Source of the DNA: Lentimicrobium sp.
GTDB taxonomy: Bacteria > Bacteroidota > Bacteroidia > Bacteroidales > Lentimicrobiaceae
Reading direction: 5' to 3'
Length of the DNA: 55,308 nt
Assembly (NCBI GenBank): GCA_023957275.1
Contig: JAMLHF010000027.1
Location: 1 to 55,308 of the forward strand
Every line of letters begins with the position of its first letter. The stretch's first letter is position 1. The notes below the pieces were generated by a model. The model did no database searches and was not told the DNA's origin. It was given only the letters and a program-made list of their open reading frames with translations. Positions 16,637-23,726 of this stretch are shown here, piece after piece. The translations under genes were made by a program, and so were the position numbers.

Positions 16637-18028
16637 ATGATTGAAGTTTACAACAAATTCAGAAAGGATTCATCCTTAAAGGCTGCCGATACTGAGCATC
16701 ACCGGAAGATAAGTTATAATATCAGCCGGTATGATTTGGCCGTAAAAGCGGGAAAGCAGCAATATGCCAACCTTGAACTGGCCCGGACACGGGCGGCTTA
16801 TCTGAAAAACAAGGTAATCGGCGACCTTGAAAAGTTTCTTGTCGAATTTGAGGTAAATTTCGAAAAAAACGGGGGAAAAATCATCTGGGCGCAGGATGCG
16901 TCGGATGCCATCAGGGAAATTCTTGAAATTGTTAAGAAATATGATTCGGCCTATGTGGTGAAATCCAAAAGCATGGTTACCGAGGAGATTGAGTTGAATA
17001 AGCACCTTGATGAAGCCGGTGTTGAAGCCATAGAAACCGACCTGGGAGAGTTTATTGTACAGCAGGCCGGTGAACAACCTTACCACATCGTAACCCCGGC
17101 AATGCACAAATCAAAAGAAGATGTTGCAGCGCTGTTTAATGAGAAATTCGGACTTCCTGCGGGAAGTACCCCGGAACAGGTAACGGCATTTGTCCGCAAC
17201 AGGCTCAGGGAGAAATTTTTTCATGCTAAGGTAGGAATCACGGGCGCCAATTTTCTGGTAGCTGATACCGGCTCTGTCTGCCTTACCGAAAATGAGGGCA
17301 ATGGTTTAATGAGTACCGCCTTTCCCGATGTGCATATTGTAGTAGCCGGGATTGAAAAGGTGATTCCATCGGTAAAGAATCTTGATCTTTTCTGGCCTTT
17401 GCTGGCCACCCACGGTACAGGTCAGAAGATAACTGCCTATAATAGTCTGATCAGTGGTCCGCGTCAGGAAGGCGAATCCGACGGGCCGGCGGAGATGATC
17501 GTGATTCTGCTCGACAACAGCCGCTCTGAAGTATTGTCGAGGAAAAACCAGCGGCGCGCGCTGGGCTGCATCCGCTGCGGGGCATGCCTGAATGCCTGTC
17601 CTGTTTATAAAACCATTGGCGGACATGCTTACGGAACCACTTACAGCGGACCTATAGGATCGGTCATCACTCCCTGGATGAAAGGGCTGAATGAATACAA
17701 ACACCTGAGCTTCGCCTCTACCCTTTGCGGAAGCTGTACCGAAGTATGTCCGGTAAAAATAAATCTGCATGAACTGCTGCTCTATAACCGCAACGATAGT
17801 GTGAAGCAGGGCAGCTACACCGTGTTTGATGCGTTTTCCATGTTTGCCTGGAAGAAGATCATGCTGAACCGGAAATGGATGGATACAGGAAGTCCAAAAA
17901 TGAAAAACATGATTTTCAAAAAAGCTTTTAAAAAGCTGTGGGGACCCAGGAGAGAATTACCGGAAGTTGCGGCGGGCAATTTTAAACAGTTGTGGGAAGA
18001 ACGCAGGGAAGGAAAAATCAGAAAATAA
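16637..18028 (+). CDS. lutB: LutB-type iron-sulfur protein of lactate utilisation
   Basis: A 463-residue protein. An N-terminal LUD domain (about 60-300; e.g. GITGANFLVADTGSVCLTENEGN) is followed by a di-cluster ferredoxin module (LGCIRCGACLNACPVYKTIGG and STLCGSCTEVCPVKINLHELL) and a C-terminal tail. Family knowledge: LutB/LldF/YkgF acts with LutA and LutC in L-lactate oxidation. Neither LutA nor LutC is adjacent here, so this is a split or orphan locus, or the partners lie elsewhere. It is 8 bases behind rpiB. Confidence 0.85.
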   Translation: MIEVYNKFRKDSSLKAADTEHHRKISYNISRYDLAVKAGKQQYANLELARTRAAYLKNKVIGDLEKFLVEFEVNFEKNGGKIIWAQDASDAIREILEIVKKYDSAYVVKSKSMVTEEIELNKHLDEAGVEAIETDLGEFIVQQAGEQPYHIVTPAMHKSKEDVAALFNEKFGLPAGSTPEQVTAFVRNRLREKFFHAKVGITGANFLVADTGSVCLTENEGNGLMSTAFPDVHIVVAGIEKVIPSVKNLDLFWPLLATHGTGQKITAYNSLISGPRQEGESDGPAEMIVILLDNSRSEVLSRKNQRRALGCIRCGACLNACPVYKTIGGHAYGTTYSGPIGSVITPWMKGLNEYKHLSFASTLCGSCTEVCPVKINLHELLLYNRNDSVKQGSYTVFDAFSMFAWKKIMLNRKWMDTGSPKMKNMIFKKAFKKLWGPRRELPEVAAGNFKQLWEERREGKIRK

Positions 18029-18049
18029 CAGAAAGGGATTTATACAATA

Positions 18050-18934
18050 TCAGAGATATTGCCCGAGTACCTGCCTCACACCTGACACATATCCTCCTCC
18101 GAAAAGATTTACATGTACCAGCAACGGATAGAGCTGATTCAGCGATATCCTTTCTTCCCAGCCGTATGCAAGCGGGAATGACTCGTTGTATGCAGCATAA
18201 AAGCGGGACTCAAATCCTCCGAACAGCCTGGTCATGGCAATGTCAATTTCCCTGTGGCCATGATACACGGCCGGGTCAATCAGACAAACTTGACCATTTT
18301 TTCCACTGATAAAGTTTCCGTTCCAAAGGTCTCCATGAAGTAAAGAGGGTGGCTCTGCCGGTATCAGGTCTTTCAGTTTTCGGAACAGACTGTCAAAGGA
18401 ATTACAGTCATGCCTGGTGAATAATCCGGAGCTCAAAGCCGTAGTGATCATCGGTTGAAGGCGTTTTTCTATAAGAAAATCCACCCATTGATCCGAAGGC
18501 GTATTCTGTTGCCTGAGAGAACCTATGTAATTATCATGATCCAACCCGAAATACCCTGCATTCATTCTGTGCAGAGAGGCAAGCCGGCGTCCGAAATCTT
18601 CCCAGAAGTCTGATTTATTGCTGTTGTCGCCTGTTACATTTTCCATCAGCAGAAACGAAAACCCACCGGCCTGTGCGCACAGAAATACTTCCGGAACTTC
18701 AATACAGGCAGTTTTACGGATTACTTCCAGTCCCTTGCTTTCCGCTTCAAACATGCCCGGATATCGGGCGGCATCGTTGAATTTGATAAAATATCCGGCC
18801 GATGCTGTGCGTATGGTAAATGCCCGGTTGATGGATCCGCCGGAAACAGGTGAGAATGATATTATTTTGCGATGGCCGGGTTGAACTGTGCTCAGCCAGT
18901 TTTCAACTGCTTCACGGATTGCCGGCGGAATCAT
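18050..18934 (-). CDS. fructosamine kinase family protein
   Basis: A 294-residue kinase-like protein of the fructosamine kinase/APH fold. Seen: SFSPVSGGSINRAFTIRT (N-lobe), YFIKFNDAARYPGMFEAE with the ATP-site lysine, ENVTGD hinge region, the catalytic loop LLHGDLWNGNFI, and the metal-binding LIDPAVYHGHREIDIAM. Family knowledge: these enzymes phosphorylate ketosamines on glycated proteins or small molecules so that the adduct falls off. It is the third gene after the ECF sigma factor (10-base gap to the membrane protein), which suggests a stress-linked regulon (inference). Confidence 0.88.
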   Translation of the reverse strand: MIPPAIREAVENWLSTVQPGHRKIISFSPVSGGSINRAFTIRTASAGYFIKFNDAARYPGMFEAESKGLEVIRKTACIEVPEVFLCAQAGGFSFLLMENVTGDNSNKSDFWEDFGRRLASLHRMNAGYFGLDHDNYIGSLRQQNTPSDQWVDFLIEKRLQPMITTALSSGLFTRHDCNSFDSLFRKLKDLIPAEPPSLLHGDLWNGNFISGKNGQVCLIDPAVYHGHREIDIAMTRLFGGFESRFYAAYNESFPLAYGWEERISLNQLYPLLVHVNLFGGGYVSGVRQVLGQYL

Positions 18935-18945
18935 GTGAATCCCGT

Positions 18946-19401
18946 TTAGAAAAGAAAGGTACGTTTTTGCTGAAAACCGTTTCTGATAAGCCGTTCAAAG
19001 AGCAGCAGCAAACCCACGGACAGGAAAATAATGATCATGGTTGAAGAATCTTTCAGGTATGAAACGATGCTGTTAAAACCTTCAAGAATACCGAGTGAAG
19101 CATTCAGCAGGTTCCGCAACTGGTCGGTGTCGGAGAAAAGGTTTATTTTCAGGAAAGGCCATTGGGCAAAAAGCATGATAACTACTATCACCAATGTTGC
19201 CAGTACGGACAGATATCCCCAGAGCATCTGTCTGCGGTATTCAGGAGTGTCGGCAAGGGGTTCGATGCCGGACTGGATTTGCTGCATAATTCCGCTGGTA
19301 AATCCCTCAGGAGCCTTTTCAAGCGGCAGATTGGCCATCAACTGTGCCAGGAACCTGTCGTTATCCGTTTCACTGAATTTATCGTTTGTCATAATCTGCA
19401 A
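18946..19401 (-). CDS. membrane protein, putative anti-sigma factor of the adjacent ECF sigma
   Basis: A 151-residue protein with an acidic/soluble N-terminus (FLAQLMANLPLEKAPEGFTSGIMQQI) and two membrane segments, MLWGYLSVLATLVIVVIMLF (about 64-85) and MIIIFLSVGLLLLFERLI (about 121-140). It follows the ECF sigma gene by 26 bases. Position, small size and topology suggest an anti-sigma factor, but no zinc-binding HxxxCxxC motif is seen, so the role is inferred from context. The start may be the ATG three codons in (19392). Confidence 0.6.
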   Translation of the reverse strand: MQIMTNDKFSETDNDRFLAQLMANLPLEKAPEGFTSGIMQQIQSGIEPLADTPEYRRQMLWGYLSVLATLVIVVIMLFAQWPFLKINLFSDTDQLRNLLNASLGILEGFNSIVSYLKDSSTMIIIFLSVGLLLLFERLIRNGFQQKRTFLF

Positions 19402-19427
19402 ATTTAATCAACCTGTGATAAATGATA

Positions 19428-19994
19428 TCACGCAAATTTTAACTGCATCCGCTCAGCCATATTTGCATAAAGTTTTTTTCTGATGCGGTGAAGTTTAACT
19501 TTCACATTGGAAACCGATAGGCCGGTTATCATTCCGATTTCTTCCACACTTTGCTGATGCTGATAGAACAGGTTAATCAGCATCTGTTCGTCCTTCTGAA
19601 GTGTTTTCAGCGCTGCATTCATGAGTTCAATCTGCTGCTGTTCATCAAGAAGCCCGGTGCTTTCCCTTATTTCATCCGTACTGTAGTTTTCGACCATCCG
19701 TTCATCAATAGCCTGTGTGATAATGCTTTTTTTCCTTGTCCTGGAAACAGCGGTATTATATGCAATCCTGAACAGCCATGTACTGAACCGGGCTTCATGT
19801 TTAAAACCATGGAGGGCGTGAAAAGCTTTGAGAAAAGTATCCTGTGCGGCTTCCTCGGCCTCTTCCCGGTTTCTGATAACCTTCAGAATCAACGAAAACA
19901 CCATGTCTTTATACCTGTCAACCAATACTGAATAGTTTGCAGTATTGCCTTCAAGTATGCTGCCGATAATTTTTATATCGTCGTTCTGGCTCAT
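19428..19994 (-). CDS. ECF RNA polymerase sigma factor
   Basis: A 188-residue sigma-70 family protein. Region 2 (about 20-90) has YKDMVFSLILKVIRNREEAEEAAQDTFLKAF and FSTWLFRIAYNTAVSRTRK. Region 4 (about 125-180) has LMNAALKTLQKDEQMLINLF and VEEIGMITGLSVSNVKVKLHRIRKKL. There is no region 1 or 3, as in ECF factors. It heads an operon with a putative anti-sigma factor and a fructosamine kinase. Its own promoter (20005-20032) has the same motif as that of the divergent gene at 20154, indicating autoregulation. Confidence 0.93.
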   Translation of the reverse strand: MSQNDDIKIIGSILEGNTANYSVLVDRYKDMVFSLILKVIRNREEAEEAAQDTFLKAFHALHGFKHEARFSTWLFRIAYNTAVSRTRKKSIITQAIDERMVENYSTDEIRESTGLLDEQQQIELMNAALKTLQKDEQMLINLFYQHQQSVEEIGMITGLSVSNVKVKLHRIRKKLYANMAERMQLKFA

Positions 19995-20004
19995 CGTTGT
20001 GTTT

Positions 20005-20032
20005 TAGACGTCATGCAGATGACGGGGTTACA
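20005..20032 (-). promoter_or_regulatory. ECF-type promoter of the sigma operon
   Basis: On the minus strand: TGTAAC (20032-20027), a 16-base spacer, CGTCTA (20010-20005), then the ATG at 19994. The overlapping perfect inverted repeat CGTCAT-N4-ATGACG (20009-20024) could be an extra operator. Confidence 0.7.
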
Positions 20033-20095
20033 AACGGACGGAGATTTTATTATTTCATTGCATTGAGAATTCATCGGTCGATTTGTTCATGGTTC

Positions 20096-20123
20096 TGTAA
20101 CCGTAAAAATCATTCTGCGTCAA
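20096..20123 (+). promoter_or_regulatory. ECF-type promoter of the DUF6249-like gene
   Basis: TGTAAC (20096-20101), a 16-base spacer and CGTCAA (20118-20123), 30 bases before ATG 20154. It has the same -35 box, the same spacer length and the same CGTC core as the divergent sigma promoter. Confidence 0.68.
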
Positions 20124-20153
20124 ACAGGCAACGAACCCAAAAACACCAAAGCC

Positions 20154-20525
20154 ATGAATGACTTTTTGATACCCGCCACTGTTTTTGCTACCATCTATGG
20201 CGTGATTTACTTGTTTATCCGCAAAAAGGAGCGGATGGCCCTGCTCGACCGCGGACTGGATCCAAGATCTTTCGAATCGGACAAAACCGGTTTTTCCTCA
20301 CTCAAATACGGCCTGCTCTTTACCGGTATCGGCCTGGGTTTGCTTCTGGCCAATATCCTGGTTTCGGTAGGGGCAATGGAGCGGGAAGCCGCGTATTTTT
20401 CACTTGTTTCACTCTTTGGTGGAATTGCACTTATCATTGATTATATCCTTGAAGTGAACATTACCAAAAGAAACAACAAACAAAAGCAGGAAATTACCGG
20501 TACTACCGGAGAAAATTTCGGCTGA
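20154..20525 (+). CDS. small membrane protein (DUF6249-like)
   Basis: A 123-residue protein with an N-terminal segment (FLIPATVFATIYGVIYLFI), a conserved-looking cytosolic stretch RKKERMALLDRGLDPRSFES, and two further membrane segments (LKYGLLFTGIGLGLLLANILV and YFSLVSLFGGIALIIDYIL). It matches small DUF6249-type proteins of Bacteroidota. It diverges from the ECF sigma gene and has an ECF-type promoter, so it is probably a target of that sigma factor. The exact function is unknown. Confidence 0.75.
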   Translation: MNDFLIPATVFATIYGVIYLFIRKKERMALLDRGLDPRSFESDKTGFSSLKYGLLFTGIGLGLLLANILVSVGAMEREAAYFSLVSLFGGIALIIDYILEVNITKRNNKQKQEITGTTGENFG

Positions 20526-21089
20526 TTAGCCGAACCTGAATTCCTGTAAAACCGTATATTCAGGTCCTTCTTTTTTCAGTACGCTCTCGTAAAGTTCAAA
20601 ACCCTCTATCCGCTGTACCCGGAATTTCACATCCCTGAAGTGGGCAATGATTTCCTGAAAATGATTTTTGTCCCTGATCTCCCTGATTCTGCCGACGGTG
20701 AGGTGAGGGACAAAATTTTGCCGGTCACTGATAAATCCGGCCTCCTCGAGCGAAAGATTGAGATTGGATACCAGTTTGGTAAGAAACGGGTTTTCGGTAA
20801 TGCCAAACCAGATAACCCGGGGGTTGTAGTAGCTTCCGAAGATGCCGGTTTTGGCGAGTTCAAGGTTAAAAGGAGGAATTTCGCGGGTGGCTTTCTGCAA
20901 TGCTTCAGTAATAACCGGTATTTCGGTATCCGGGGTTTCACCAAAAAAGCGGAGGGTTACATGAATGTTATGAAGTTCCACCCATTTAATGATATGAAAA
21001 CCAAGAACCTGTCGTAGATTATGGTAAATGTCGGCGAAAGCTTCGTCCGGTTCAATCCTGATTGCTGCGAAAAGTCGTTTGGTTTCCAT
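20526..21089 (-). CDS. thpR: RNA 2',3'-cyclic phosphodiesterase (2'-5' RNA ligase family)
   Basis: A 187-residue 2H phosphoesterase. The two HxTx motifs are IHVTLRFFGET (about residues 43-53) and PHLTVGRIRE (about 128-137). The N-terminus KRLFAAIRIEP is characteristic. Family knowledge: ThpR opens 2',3'-cyclic phosphates and can reversibly ligate 2'-5' RNA ends. It ends base-to-base with the convergent membrane protein gene. It is transcribed away from tRNA-Ala, which lies upstream. Confidence 0.9.
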   Translation of the reverse strand: METKRLFAAIRIEPDEAFADIYHNLRQVLGFHIIKWVELHNIHVTLRFFGETPDTEIPVITEALQKATREIPPFNLELAKTGIFGSYYNPRVIWFGITENPFLTKLVSNLNLSLEEAGFISDRQNFVPHLTVGRIREIRDKNHFQEIIAHFRDVKFRVQRIEGFELYESVLKKEGPEYTVLQEFRFG

Positions 21090-21160
21090 CGTAACGCGAA
21101 TTGACTCTGCAAAGATGGAAAAGAATTGAAAAATATTTCTTTGTTTTCAGGAAAATATTC

Positions 21161-21168
21161 TAAATTTG
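21161..21168 (+). promoter_or_regulatory. tRNA-Ala promoter -7 element
   Basis: TAAATTTG matches TAnnTTTG and lies 31 bases before the tRNA 5' end, with TTTG at 21140-21143 as a possible -33 box (17-base spacer). Confidence 0.5.
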
Positions 21169-21199
21169 CATCCCGTTTCAGCAATGAAGCCTGATTTCC

Positions 21200-21273
21200 G
21201 GGGCGTTAGCTCAGTTGGCTAGAGCGTTAGACTGGCAGTCTAAAGGTCAGGGGTTCGACTCCCCTACGCTCCA
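21200..21273 (+). tRNA. tRNA-Ala (anticodon GGC)
   Basis: A full cloverleaf: acceptor stem GGGGCGT/ACGCTCC with the G3-U70 pair that defines alanine identity, D arm AGCTCAGTTGGCTAGAGC, anticodon stem TTAGA/TCTAA with loop CTGGCAG (anticodon GGC) and T arm AGGGGTTCGACTCCCCT. CCA is not encoded. A strong hairpin terminator follows at 21280-21311. Confidence 0.95.
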
Positions 21274-21279
21274 CAAATA

Positions 21280-21311
21280 ATGCCTGTAAATCATTGATTT
21301 ACGGGCATTTG
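21280..21311. terminator. terminator hairpin between tRNA-Ala and tatA
   Basis: A 14-base stem, ATGCCTGTAAATCA pairing with TGATTTACGGGCAT, followed by TTGTTTTC. It sits between the plus-strand tRNA and the end of the minus-strand operon at tatA, and probably serves both. Confidence 0.75.
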
Positions 21312-21338
21312 TTTTCATGGGAATCTGACAGGGAAAGC

Positions 21339-21530
21339 CTATTTGTCGTCCTTCTTTTTATTCTCTTCAGCGTCTTCTCCCGACATTCCGTCTTTAAACT
21401 CCTTGATTCCTTTTCCAAGACCCTTCATCAGCTCGGGAATTTTCTTTCCGCCGAATAACAGCAATACAATTGCCAGAATAATTACTACCTGCCAGGGGCC
21501 AATTACGCCCAGTAAAATCTGTGTCATCAT
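21339..21530 (-). CDS. tatA: Sec-independent translocase subunit TatA/TatE
   Basis: A 63-residue protein with an N-terminal membrane helix (PWQVVIILAIVLLLFGGKKIP), the conserved FGxxKxPEL hinge, an amphipathic helix (LMKGLGKGIKEFKDGM) and an acidic/basic tail. TatA forms the size-variable pore of the twin-arginine pathway. No tatC is in the window. At least one putative Tat substrate is, the GH109-like protein. It is the last gene of the minus-strand envelope gene run. Confidence 0.93.
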   Translation of the reverse strand: MMTQILLGVIGPWQVVIILAIVLLLFGGKKIPELMKGLGKGIKEFKDGMSGEDAEENKKKDDK

Positions 21531-21600
21531 GTTGTTGCAGTTAAATGCTGTTACAAAGTTAATGATTAACTTGATCTGATTCAGATCTGTGCTTAAATGT

Positions 21601-22827
21601 TTATCTTGCCCTAACTATCCATCCCTCGGGGTTTTGCAGGTTTTTTCCGTGCCATAACTCGAAATGCAGGCGGGTTTTCCCGGTTTCATCCGTATTAATC
21701 ACCCCGATCTCCTGCTTGGTCTTAATTTTATCGCCTTTCTTTACAAACAGTTGATCCAGGTTGGAGTAAACGGTAAGGAATTCGCCGTGTTTTACAATAA
21801 CTACATTATTGTATGTGGGCAGGGTCATGGTGGATGTTACCACCCCGTCAAATACCGCCCTCGCCTTACTCCCCTTTTCTGTGGCAATGTCTATACCGTT
21901 GTTCTTCGTTTTTATGCCCTTTAGAACAGGATGTGGGTGTTCGCCGAAGGAGGCGGAAATCACTCCCTTTTCAGTGGGCCATGGCAGACGTCCCTTATTG
22001 CCGGAAAAATTTGATGAAAGTTCCAGCTCGGCCGGTGTGAGGGCAAATTTATTCTCCGGTGCCGGCTTGGTACCGGCCTTTTTCGCGGCTTCATTGGCTT
22101 TTCTGATCTCTTCGGCAATCAGGTCTTCAATGGCCTTTTGCAACCTGCGGGCAGCCCTCTCGCTTTCGCGTAACTTTTTAAGTAATTCTTTTTCTTTCTG
22201 AGTCAGTTTTTTTATTGCCTGATTCTGTTGGTTCTTCTCCTGCGCTAATTTCTGATGCTCGCCTTCTTCCATCCGTTTCAGCTCAAGCTTGCTTTTCTTC
22301 TGTTGTTCAAGCAGCAGCAGTTTTTTATTCAGTTCCTCCTGGTTCTGTCTGATTACCCTTACCTGGTTTTGCCTGTAACCGGCATACTGCTGAAAATACT
22401 TCAATCGCTGATAAGCCTGGTTGAAATCACGGGCAGAAAAAATAAACATAAGGCGTGAATAAGCATTCCGGTTTTTATGGGCATAGTATATCATTGATGC
22501 ATATTCCTTCTTCAGACGTTCAATGGTTTTGGTAAGATGCCTGATGGTGTCGTTGGTCTGATTAATCTGGTTGTCAAGATTTCTGATTTCACCGCTGATG
22601 GCATTGATCAGCTCCTGCCTTTTGCTGATTTGCTTATTTAACAAAACCAGTTGATTTACCGATGTTTGCTTGCTTTTCTTGGTTTCATCAAGCAAGCGGT
22701 TTGTGTAACTGATTTCCTCTTCAATTTTTGCCTTTTGCTGCTGAAGCTGGCTCTTTTTGTCCTGGGCCTGTAATTCATTCACGCCCGCTGCTAAGATCAG
22801 CATAACGGACAGAATGAATGTATTCAT
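21601..22827 (-). CDS. EnvC-like murein hydrolase activator (degenerate LytM/M23)
   Basis: A 408-residue periplasmic protein from ATG 22827, with a signal peptide (MNTFILSVMLILAAGVNELQ), a long coiled coil (about 25-255) and a C-terminal M23/LytM domain (about 290-405). The zinc-site motifs are degenerate: NNGIDIA lacks the first His of HxGxD, and YSNLDQ replaces YxHL, while LHFELWHG remains. This is typical of non-catalytic EnvC/NlpD activators that switch on amidases at the division site. The longer ORF start adds a charged extension before the signal, so the ATG at 22827 is preferred. Confidence 0.87.
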   Translation of the reverse strand: MNTFILSVMLILAAGVNELQAQDKKSQLQQQKAKIEEEISYTNRLLDETKKSKQTSVNQLVLLNKQISKRQELINAISGEIRNLDNQINQTNDTIRHLTKTIERLKKEYASMIYYAHKNRNAYSRLMFIFSARDFNQAYQRLKYFQQYAGYRQNQVRVIRQNQEELNKKLLLLEQQKKSKLELKRMEEGEHQKLAQEKNQQNQAIKKLTQKEKELLKKLRESERAARRLQKAIEDLIAEEIRKANEAAKKAGTKPAPENKFALTPAELELSSNFSGNKGRLPWPTEKGVISASFGEHPHPVLKGIKTKNNGIDIATEKGSKARAVFDGVVTSTMTLPTYNNVVIVKHGEFLTVYSNLDQLFVKKGDKIKTKQEIGVINTDETGKTRLHFELWHGKNLQNPEGWIVRAR

Positions 22828-22874
22828 ATATTTACGAGGCGCGCAGGTAGAAGGCAGGTTCATTGAAGTTATGT

Positions 22875-23726
22875 TTAGAATTTATTAACACGGCTATATT
22901 TTTCAGGTATCCTGAATGGGAACTGAAGCGTCTCGCCTGTATTGACTTTTGAATAATCTACCTCAATTTCAACCGCATTTTTATTCTCAGCGGTTTCGAG
23001 CTGGAAATTCAGGTGAGAAGGAACCAACTGACCTTCCGTCATCTGGTATTCGTAACGGCCTTCCAGCTTTCTTCCGCTCTGGTTCACTTCTTTGACCAGC
23101 ACCCTGGTGATTTTGAAGTTGTCGGGATTAAGCCAGATGTTCTGCAGGGGAATACTTATATTCTGGTTGTGCCTCAGATATTTCTTGAGTTTTCTGCGTT
23201 CGGTGGTCACCAGTTTGTATTCCCGGTTATCAATGGAAGCTTTGAAAGAAGAATTTTCATAAAATGAAAAGTCGTTTCCGGTCAGAAAAGCCTGGAGCAT
23301 ATCAAAATCCAGGGTGCTGTTGATCAGGGAATTAATGTAATTGAAATCACTGACGAAGTATGTATTTTCTATGCGGTTCATATACTTCACCGAATCGTTC
23401 GAAATAAGTACACGGGCCATTTCAATACCCAGGGCCGGAGAAATGGATATCCAAATCAGGCTGTCTTTCTGAATTCTTATCTGTCCGCTGAATGAATTGC
23501 TGTTTTTATTCTGACGGAAACCGGCAGAAAACCTGGCCGAAAAATAATTGTATTTCAACTCATTCTGCTTCAGGTTCTCAAACAGGTATTCAGCGCCCTG
23601 CTCCTTTAAAGGCTCTTTGATCATGCGTTTGGTCGATGAGCATGAGCCTGCAATCAGCACCGTGATACCCGCCAGTAAGAAATATATTGATGCAAACCGG
23701 GTAAGCCTATTCATATAATTTTCCAT
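22875..23726 (-). CDS. DUF4292 lipoprotein
   Basis: A 283-residue lipoprotein. The signal ends in a lipobox IAGSC, then SSTKRMIKEP. The rest matches DUF4292 (e.g. NYFSARFSAGF, LIWISISPALGIEMARVLIS and DNREYKLVTTERRK), a LolB/LolA-like beta fold common in Bacteroidota. Binding of lipid or lipoprotein is inferred from the fold. The start overlaps the end of the upstream TPR gene (8-20 bases depending on ATG 23714 or 23726), so translation is probably coupled. Confidence 0.85.
   Translation of the reverse strand: MENYMNRLTRFASIYFLLAGITVLIAGSCSSTKRMIKEPLKEQGAEYLFENLKQNELKYNYFSARFSAGFRQNKNSNSFSGQIRIQKDSLIWISISPALGIEMARVLISNDSVKYMNRIENTYFVSDFNYINSLINSTLDFDMLQAFLTGNDFSFYENSSFKASIDNREYKLVTTERRKLKKYLRHNQNISIPLQNIWLNPDNFKITRVLVKEVNQSGRKLEGRYEYQMTEGQLVPSHLNFQLETAENKNAVEIEVDYSKVNTGETLQFPFRIPEKYSRVNKF

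Noticed and set aside
18618-18884. Plus-strand open frame within the fructosamine kinase gene.
   Set aside because: Antisense to a gene with a complete kinase catalytic signature.
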